Assembly (NCBI GenBank): GCA_029865445.1 | Contig: JAOUGY010000096.1 | Location: 1-12,029, forward strand | Source of the DNA: Acidimicrobiia bacterium | GTDB lineage: Bacteria > Actinomycetota > Acidimicrobiia > Spongiisociales > ZC4RG35 | Reading direction: 5' to 3' | Length of the DNA: 12,029 nucleotides | Shown: positions 7,371-12,029 of the stretch, piece by piece | Numbering within the stretch: the first letter of the stretch is position 1 | Layout of the letters: every line of letters begins with the position of its first letter | Notes under the pieces: generated by a model | Told to the model about the DNA's origin: nothing | Database searches by the model: none | Seen by the model: the letters and a program-made list of their open reading frames with translations, nothing else | Position numbers and translations under genes: made by a program

Positions 7371-8369
7371 TCAGATGCCGAACAGTTGCGCGGCGGTGCC
7401 GCCTTTGATGGCGGCCCGCTCGTCGTCCGTCAACCCCTCGGTGGCGTCGATCAGCCCGACCGGGTCGGTCTCGGCCATGTCGAATGGATAGTCGGTGCCC
7501 AGCATCACACGTTCCGATCCAACCACCTCGATGAGATGTCGTAGATACAGGGGTTGGAACACCATCGTGTCGTACCAGAGATTGCGCAGATAGGACGAGA
7601 AGGTCCGATCGGGTATCCGGGTCCTCGTCTCCGGGCGTACCTCCCAAACGTGGTCGGCCCGCGAGGCGTAGAACGGGAGGAACCCTCCTCCGTGCAGAAG
7701 GACGAGATTGATTCCGGGTAGTTGTTCGAACAGGCCGGAGAAGATCAGTCGCGTCACGGCGGTGTGGGTCTCCAGAGGATTGCCAATGCAGTTGACCAGG
7801 AAGTAGTCATCGAACCGCTGGCTCTCCGGATACCCGTTCGGGTGGAGGATCACCGGCAAGCCCGTGTCGGCCACGGCTTCCCAGAATGGGCGGAAGCGGG
7901 CCTCGTCGAGGTTGTGGCCGTTCACCGTGCCACCGATCTGCAGACCCTTGGCGCCATTGGCAACCACGCGCTCCATCTCGGCGATGGCGAGATCGATGTC
8001 CTGCATCGGGACGGTGGCACCACACACCGTGTACCGGTCGGGATGGTCGGCCGCCACCTGGAGCATCTTGTCGTTCTGCATCTTCGACAACTCGAGACCG
8101 ACCGGGCCTGGCGTCCAGTAGAAGTACTCGGACACGAACGTCGACAGCCCTTGGACATCGACGCCCATACGATCCATGTACTCGAACCGTGCCTCCGGGT
8201 CGCTCAACTGGGCGCCGATGGACGGAATGAGATTCTCGACGTTGTGCTTGATCGAGGTCGCGCCCATGTAGTAGTCGTACGGTTCGTACTCGCGCTTGCG
8301 ATGCGAAGCCGCCACTTCTCGCGTGGTTGGCGTCGCGATGTGGCAATGGATGTCGATGACGCGGGACAT
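7371..8369 (-). CDS. Metal-dependent amidohydrolase of the ACMSD type
   Basis: From ATG 8369 the protein has 332 residues, the size of 2-amino-3-carboxymuconate-6-semialdehyde decarboxylase (ACMSD) and related gamma-resorcylate/uracil-type decarboxylases and lactone hydrolases. The single-metal TIM-barrel ligands are all visible: His8 and His10 (DIHCH), His176 (ILHPNG), His226 (LLHGGG) and Asp293 (GTDYPF). The frame is open to 8465, but the upstream codons run through the 18-base palindrome, while AGGAGC (complement of 8375-8380) sits 5 bases before ATG 8369. The region around 48-58 aligns with the ACMSD substrate loop, but Ile49 appears where that enzyme has a substrate-binding Arg; Arg237 in SRADH is kept. 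This predicts a substrate other than aminocarboxymuconate semialdehyde. The oxidoreductase follows after 3 bases. Decarboxylase and hydrolase are both possible. Confidence 0.9.
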   Translation of the reverse strand: MSRVIDIHCHIATPTTREVAASHRKREYEPYDYYMGATSIKHNVENLIPSIGAQLSDPEARFEYMDRMGVDVQGLSTFVSEYFYWTPGPVGLELSKMQNDKMLQVAADHPDRYTVCGATVPMQDIDLAIAEMERVVANGAKGLQIGGTVNGHNLDEARFRPFWEAVADTGLPVILHPNGYPESQRFDDYFLVNCIGNPLETHTAVTRLIFSGLFEQLPGINLVLLHGGGFLPFYASRADHVWEVRPETRTRIPDRTFSSYLRNLWYDTMVFQPLYLRHLIEVVGSERVMLGTDYPFDMAETDPVGLIDATEGLTDDERAAIKGGTAAQLFGI

Positions 8370-8374
8370 GATTC

Positions 8375-8380
8375 GCTCCT
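8375..8380 (-). promoter_or_regulatory. Ribosome binding site for the amidohydrolase gene
   Basis: The minus strand reads AGGAGC with 5 bases before ATG 8369. It fixes the start about 32 codons inside the longest open frame. Confidence 0.8.
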
Positions 8381-8394
8381 GGGATGAGGCTCGA

Positions 8395-8406
8395 GGAATG
8401 TACACC
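8395..8406 (-). promoter_or_regulatory. Shared 12-base element, amidohydrolase promoter copy
   Basis: The minus strand reads GGTGTACATTCC. The same element with one difference (GGTATACATTCC) lies at 9372-9383 before the regulator gene. It includes a -10-like TACATT and overlaps the right half of the palindrome at 8401-8418. It is either a shared operator or a shared -10 region. Confidence 0.55.
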
Positions 8407-8418
8407 ATATATGGTGTA
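8401..8418. promoter_or_regulatory. Perfect 18-base palindromic operator candidate
   Basis: TACACCATATATGGTGTA is identical to its reverse complement. It is in the 62-base gap between the divergent amidohydrolase and EamA genes, and is AT-rich within GC-rich surroundings. Its position would let a dimeric repressor block both promoters. The GntR/FCD regulator encoded at 9422 is the natural candidate; binding is inferred. Confidence 0.7.
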
Positions 8419-8431
8419 GAGCACGGCTGCC

Positions 8432-9349
8432 ATGACCGGTCACTCTCACCATCCCCCTTGGACATCTTTTGCCCTGCTCGCCGGCGTCGTCACCGTCTTG
8501 GGTTTCAACTGGCCACTGCTGGCGATCGGCCTGCGCGAGTTGTCGCCGCTGTGGTTGAGCTCCCTCCGATTGCTCGGCGCCACGGCCGTCATCGCAGTCG
8601 TGGCGGCAGCCACGGGAAATCTCCGGATGCCGCCGCGCGAGGACAGGCCTGTGGTGTTGTCGGTGGCGTTCGGCCGGCTCATCGCCGTGATGGTGCTCGT
8701 GTTCATCGCTTTGCGACTCGTGCCGCCCGGACGTTCGTCGGTGCTCGTGTGGACCTCCAGCCTGTGGACCGTGCCGATGGCGGTGACGTTTCTCGGCGAA
8801 CGCATGACGCGACAGCGCTGGTTCGGTCTGAGCGCAGGAATCGTCGGCATCGCCGTACTGGTGGAGCCCTGGGGTTCTGCGCCAGATGCCAGGACACTCA
8901 CGGGATACGGTCTGCTGCTGGTGGCGGCGCTCGCCCAGGCCGGGACCGCGGTCCATGTACGTGGACATCGCTGGGCATCGTCGCCGCTCGAACTCCTTCC
9001 TTGGCAACTGATAATCGCCACGGTCCCGCTGACCTTGGCGACGATCGCGATCGAGGGACTCCCCCGCATTCGGTGGACACCGGCGCTCATTGCGATCGTC
9101 GTGTACCAGGGAGCACTCGCGACCTCGTTCGCGACGTGGGCACAGTTGACGGTGCTCCGCCGGCTCCCCGCCGTGACGACCAATCTCACGCTGATGATGG
9201 TGCCGGTGATCGGCCTCCTGTCCTCGGCCCTGGTGGTCGGTGAGCAGCTGACGTTTGCGACCGGTGTCGCGACTGTGCTGATCGGAGCGGGCGTACTCGT
9301 GGGAGTTGGACTCAATCGTCCTCCGCCGAGCCCTCCTCAGCTCCGCTGA
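8432..9349 (+). CDS. EamA/DMT-superfamily membrane transporter
   Basis: The 305-residue protein is built of about ten hydrophobic segments in two EamA halves (about 12-140 and 152-295), with loops such as LGERMTRQRW after the fourth helix and VVGEQLTFATG in the corresponding place of the second half, a repeated GE signature of the family. Family members are mostly drug/metabolite exporters, some importers; the substrate is unknown. The ATG at 8432 is only about 14 bases past the palindrome and has no clear ribosome site, so the message may have a very short leader. The gene diverges from the amidohydrolase and lies 72 bases before the regulator, so it likely belongs to the same regulon, perhaps moving a pathway intermediate. 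Confidence 0.88.
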   Translation: MTGHSHHPPWTSFALLAGVVTVLGFNWPLLAIGLRELSPLWLSSLRLLGATAVIAVVAAATGNLRMPPREDRPVVLSVAFGRLIAVMVLVFIALRLVPPGRSSVLVWTSSLWTVPMAVTFLGERMTRQRWFGLSAGIVGIAVLVEPWGSAPDARTLTGYGLLLVAALAQAGTAVHVRGHRWASSPLELLPWQLIIATVPLTLATIAIEGLPRIRWTPALIAIVVYQGALATSFATWAQLTVLRRLPAVTTNLTLMMVPVIGLLSSALVVGEQLTFATGVATVLIGAGVLVGVGLNRPPPSPPQLR

Positions 9350-9371
9350 CGCTTGCTAGGCAATCGATTTC

Positions 9372-9383
9372 GGTATACATTCC
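9372..9383 (+). promoter_or_regulatory. Shared 12-base element, regulator promoter copy
   Basis: GGTATACATTCC includes TATACA (9374-9379), a good -10. A weak TTGCTA (9353-9358) lies 15 bases upstream of that hexamer. It matches 11 of 12 bases of the element at 8395-8406 on the other strand. GTATAC is itself palindromic, as in many GntR-family operators. It fits autoregulation of the regulator gene. Confidence 0.55.
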
Positions 9384-9421
9384 ACTCTGTAAACCCCCGA
9401 GAGAGAGACACGGCTCCGGCG

Positions 9422-10123
9422 ATGCGTAGAGAGTTCGCCCGGACCGCTGGTCAGACAGCGGCGCAGCTGCTTCGTGAGCAGATCCTCAGTGGAGCGTTGC
9501 CTCCGGGAGCCACCCTCAATCAGAACGATCTCGCTTCGGCCATGGGCATGTCGCGTATACCGATCAGGGATGCACTCCGATCACTTGCCGCCGAAGGGCT
9601 CGTAGAGATGCGAGCACACGCCACGGCATCTGTGAGTCCCCTCAGCCTCGACGACCTGGCCGAGCTCTACGACCTCCGCCTGGCACTGGAACCTGCCCTG
9701 TGTGCCCGGGCGCTCCCCGACCTCACCTCCGCCGACTTCGCCGAGATGGAGGAAACTCTCGAGCAGCTGGAGGCCGCAGAGGACTCCGACGAGTGGCTCG
9801 ACCTCAACAACCGGTTTCATGAAGTGCTGTTCCGCCGGTCGAAACGTCCCCGCACCATCGAAATCATCAAACGGGCTCGGCTGGCCACCGGCCGCTACAC
9901 GAGGATCTACCACCAGTTCGACCTGGCGACGGTGGAGGTCGAGCATCGACTCATCCTCGAAGCGGCTCGGGCAGGTCAAGATCGGCGCCTGGCCGCACTC
10001 ATCACCGCACACTTGTCGGACGGCTACGAAACGATGATCCGTTACGTGGCTGCCCAAGAAGGGTTCTCCGATACGGAGAGCGACGACAGCCGGGCGCTCA
10101 TCATGGGCGACGGCGACACATGA
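9422..10123 (+). CDS. GntR-family transcriptional regulator, FCD subfamily
   Basis: The 233-residue protein has a winged helix-turn-helix (about 10-70: LREQILSGALPPG, then SRIPIRDALRSLAAEGLV) and an all-helical FCD effector domain (about 75-210). Metal-site histidines typical of FCD are seen at 133 (FHEVLF), 175 (VEHRLIL) and 197 (ITAHLSDG). Such regulators usually repress a neighbouring catabolic or transport operon and are released by a small carboxylate-type ligand. ATG 9422 is chosen: upstream codons in frame cross the promoter-like element, and no other standard start lies between it and TTG 9353. The ribosome site is weak (a GAGA run at 9399-9408, 13 bases away). It precedes the binding protein by 16 bases, so the two are probably co-transcribed. 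The acidic tail after about 215 is poorly conserved in type. Confidence 0.92.
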   Translation: MRREFARTAGQTAAQLLREQILSGALPPGATLNQNDLASAMGMSRIPIRDALRSLAAEGLVEMRAHATASVSPLSLDDLAELYDLRLALEPALCARALPDLTSADFAEMEETLEQLEAAEDSDEWLDLNNRFHEVLFRRSKRPRTIEIIKRARLATGRYTRIYHQFDLATVEVEHRLILEAARAGQDRRLAALITAHLSDGYETMIRYVAAQEGFSDTESDDSRALIMGDGDT

Positions 10124-10128
10124 GAAAC

Positions 10129-10134
10129 GGGAGG
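10129..10134 (+). promoter_or_regulatory. Strong ribosome binding site for the binding-protein gene
   Basis: GGGAGG lies 5 bases before ATG 10140 in a 16-base purine-rich gap. It is the strongest site in the window and consistent with high binding-protein output. Confidence 0.8.
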
Positions 10135-10139
10135 AGAGG

Positions 10140-11195
10140 ATGAAGAAGCGATTGCTCATCCTTCTGTCGCTGTTTTCTCTCGTCTTGGCCGCCTGTGGTT
10201 CCACGGCGACCGACGAGACGACGGGGGCAGGTGGAGATGGCGAGCCTTCGACCGGACCGGCGAACGTGATCAGGTTCACGTTCGCGCCCGACCCGGTGTG
10301 GGACTACATCAACGACAACGGGATCAAAGAAGCCATCGAACAGGAGACGGGCGTCCGAGTCATCGCCCAGACCACCTGGGACGAGTTCGGCATCTACGCC
10401 GGCGGGTTCGCCGACGTGGTGTCGGTTGGCGACTTCGAGGTGCCGACCCTCGACGCCGAGACCGATCAGAAGTCGGTGATCTTCGGCAAGTACAACATCG
10501 ACCGGTCGGTCATCGCGGTGCCGGCCTCGGATACAACCAGTCAGACGCTCGTCGACCTGCAAGGCAAGAAGATCGCAGTGTGGGACTCGGTGAGCTCGAC
10601 GCTCATCTGGGGTGTCATCGTCAAACAGCTCCATGACCTCGACTTCCGCACCGGTGGCGGGGACTTCGAGCTGGTGCAGGTTGACATCACCAACACCGGG
10701 CCGGTAGCTGCAGCCGGTGACACCGACGGCGCCATCGTGCTCCCCGACTTCGCGGTCAACGAACTGATGACCGGCGCACTCCGTGTGCTCTACGACGGTC
10801 AGACGTCGGCCGAGCTGTACGCCAAGGAGATCGTCGGAGACGACTCGTACGAAGGCCCGATGATCAACGTGTTCCTGGCGCGGGAGGACTGGTACGGCGA
10901 ACACACCGAGGAGATCAAGGTCTTCCTCCGCATGTGGGAAGAGGGCATCCAGGCGTGGCAGGAGAACCAGGCGGAGATCATCGCCAGTTACCCGCAGCAC
11001 TTCGCCGTCGAGACCGACGAGCAGGTGGCGTTCATGCAGGACTGGCTGTCGAAGCATGACTGGTTCGTGTCTTCCGTGTACCTCGACCAGACCTGGATCG
11101 ACTCGAGCCTTCCGCTCTTCGACGTGATGCGCGAAAACGGCTTCATGGCGGAGGACGAGGAAGACCCGATCTACGACATTCCCCAGGACTCCTGA
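10140..11195 (+). CDS. ABC transporter substrate-binding lipoprotein (SsuA/NMT1-like)
   Basis: The 351-residue protein begins with a lipoprotein signal peptide: MKKR, a hydrophobic core, and the lipobox LAAC with Cys19. A Gly/Thr/Glu-rich linker follows (20-42), then a periplasmic-binding fold in the style of nitrate/sulfonate/taurine binding proteins (about 45-340), with GKKIAVWDS as the typical DLxGKKIAV element. The mature part is acidic. It would be anchored outside the cytoplasmic membrane and deliver the ligand to the permease that starts 5 bases later. The nearby regulator, amidohydrolase and oxidoreductase suggest the ligand is a carboxylated or aromatic nutrient, but taurine, sulfonates, pyrimidine precursors or riboflavin-like ligands cannot be excluded from sequence alone. 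Confidence 0.88.
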   Translation: MKKRLLILLSLFSLVLAACGSTATDETTGAGGDGEPSTGPANVIRFTFAPDPVWDYINDNGIKEAIEQETGVRVIAQTTWDEFGIYAGGFADVVSVGDFEVPTLDAETDQKSVIFGKYNIDRSVIAVPASDTTSQTLVDLQGKKIAVWDSVSSTLIWGVIVKQLHDLDFRTGGGDFELVQVDITNTGPVAAAGDTDGAIVLPDFAVNELMTGALRVLYDGQTSAELYAKEIVGDDSYEGPMINVFLAREDWYGEHTEEIKVFLRMWEEGIQAWQENQAEIIASYPQHFAVETDEQVAFMQDWLSKHDWFVSSVYLDQTWIDSSLPLFDVMRENGFMAEDEEDPIYDIPQDS

Positions 11196-11200
11196 GTCCC

Positions 11201-12029
11201 ATGACCACCACCCTCGATTCACTCGAGGCGAAGGCACTGGGTACCGCCGCCGGCGTTCGCCGGCGGCGGTACGCGGCCCTGGCCGCCGGATGGGTTGGAT
11301 TCGTCGCCATCTGGTATCTGCTGGCGTTGTGGGTCGGCAACGACGCCCGGCTGCCGTCACCCGGCCGAGTGCTCCAAGAAGTCGGCATCATCTTCACCGG
11401 AGACCCCACCATCGCCGGCGGGGAGGGCGGCATCTTCTGGCCGAACTTCTCCGCCAGCGTGCTCCGCGTGTTCCTGGGTTTTCTCACGGGTGTGATCTTT
11501 GGCACACCGCTCGGTTTCCTCATGGGACGGAGCAGATACTGGTTCGCGTTCCTCCGATCTCCGGTGATGATCGCAGGATCCATCCCGGGGCTCACCTACG
11601 CCGTCATGGTGCTGGTGGTCTTCGGCATCTCGTTCATAGGCCCCATCGCCGCCATCGGACTCATCTCGATGCCATACATCGCCATCAACGTCGCCGAAGG
11701 CGTGGGGGGCGTCGACAGGAACCTGATCAACATGAGCACCGCGTTCGGACGCTCCGAACAGCAGGTCTTCCGAAATGTGGTGCTCCCGTCGGTGCTCCCG
11801 TTCATCTTCGCCGGCATCCGCCTGTCTTTCTCTCTGGCATGGAAGGTGGGACAACTCACAGAGGTGTTCGGCTCTTCGGAAGGCATCGGTTTTCAAATCC
11901 GGCGCAACTTCCAGCTCTTCAACATGCCGGCAGTCATTGCTTGGGTGGGCCTGTTCATCGCATTCATGCTGATCCTCGAACGCTTCATCCTGGTGAGGGT
12001 GGAACGACGGCTGTTCCGGTGGCGACAAT
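11201..12029 (+). CDS. ABC transporter permease (SsuC/TauC type), 3' truncated
   Basis: Reading from ATG 11201, 276 codons are open to the window edge without a stop, so the gene continues beyond. Hydrophobic segments appear at about 27-45 and then from about 85 on, with the BPD-type permease core. The EAA-loop signature STAFGRSEQQVFRNVVLPS (about residues 184-202) contacts the ATPase. The N-terminus carries a basic RRRRY before the first helix. It follows the binding-protein stop by 5 bases with no good ribosome site (AGGA, 12 bases away), so coupling to the upstream gene is likely. A perfect inverted repeat lies in codons 14-24. The ATPase subunit is expected next and is not in the window. 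The permease would import the same ligand as the binding protein. Confidence 0.9.
   Translation, partial: MTTTLDSLEAKALGTAAGVRRRRYAALAAGWVGFVAIWYLLALWVGNDARLPSPGRVLQEVGIIFTGDPTIAGGEGGIFWPNFSASVLRVFLGFLTGVIFGTPLGFLMGRSRYWFAFLRSPVMIAGSIPGLTYAVMVLVVFGISFIGPIAAIGLISMPYIAINVAEGVGGVDRNLINMSTAFGRSEQQVFRNVVLPSVLPFIFAGIRLSFSLAWKVGQLTEVFGSSEGIGFQIRRNFQLFNMPAVIAWVGLFIAFMLILERFILVRVERRLFRWRQ
11241..11272 (+). repeat. Perfect 15-base inverted repeat (hairpin) inside the permease start
   Basis: Bases 11241-11255 and 11258-11272 are exact reverse complements around TT; as RNA this is a 14-pair GC-rich stem with a GUUC loop. It lies 40 bases into the permease gene, just after the binding-protein gene. No U-run follows, so it is not a classical terminator; it could slow ribosomes or protect the upstream mRNA. 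Confidence 0.75.

Noticed and set aside
8405..8414. CCATATATGG matches a eukaryotic CArG box
   Set aside because: It is the centre of the bacterial palindrome; the resemblance is coincidental.
8370..8465. N-terminal extension of the amidohydrolase to 8465
   Set aside because: It would translate the palindrome and overlap the divergent gene start; ATG 8369 has AGGAGC at good spacing and family length.
10101..11360. 419-codon open frame on the - strand opposite the binding-protein gene
   Set aside because: It is antisense to a lipoprotein gene with a clear signal peptide and ribosome site; the composition is shadow-like.
11357..12028. Minus-strand open frame rich in Glu, Asp and His at the window end
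   Set aside because: It is antisense to the permease gene, whose membrane segments and EAA loop are clear.

Overview
The window looks like a high-GC (mid-60s percent by eye), gene-dense bacterial chromosome, most likely from an actinobacterium or a similar uncultured marine or soil heterotroph. This rests on base composition, GTG/TTG start use, short overlapping operons, a lipoprotein-type solute-binding protein and an actinobacterial-style small PH-like gene remnant. The taxonomy is inference. There are no phage, transposon, CRISPR, tRNA or rRNA signatures.

Region 1 (1-2967, + strand) is a tight three-gene operon. It holds the 3' part of an M24 (Xaa-Pro peptidase/creatinase fold) protein, then the alpha and beta subunits of a thiamine-diphosphate 2-oxoacid/acetoin-type dehydrogenase E1. 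The genes overlap by 11 and 13 bases, so they are probably translationally coupled. No E2 or E3 is present in the window. Facing it with a single base between the stop codons is a large minus-strand FAD oxidoreductase-GcvT fusion (2969-5395) of the dimethylglycine/sarcosine dehydrogenase type. A pathway demethylating an N-methyl compound and oxidising the resulting oxoacid is plausible but not proven.

Region 2 (5396-6399) is a gene-poor stretch. It has a promoter-like TTGACA/TATCAG pair, then a frameshifted remnant of a small PH-like protein gene reading through three frames and ending in a possible membrane helix. An intact DUF4342 gene follows.

Region 3 (6387-11200 and on) is a catabolic and transport cluster. 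A minus-strand pair encodes an ACMSD-type amidohydrolase and a Gfo/Idh/MocA oxidoreductase, coupled as stop-GCT-TTG. It diverges from an EamA/DMT exporter-type gene, followed by a GntR/FCD regulator, an SsuA/NMT1-type lipoprotein binding protein and the start of an SsuC/TauC-type permease that runs off the window. A perfect 18-base palindrome sits between the divergent genes. A 12-base element (11 of 12 identical) occurs both in that gap and in front of the regulator gene, which suggests one regulon controlled by the FCD regulator. The permease gene carries a perfect 15-base inverted repeat near its start that could tune permease synthesis relative to the binding protein.

The points most worth a second look are the probable regulon with its shared operator, the M24 protein whose second metal-binding Asp is Cys, the amidohydrolase with a changed substrate pocket, the permease hairpin and the decayed PH-like gene.
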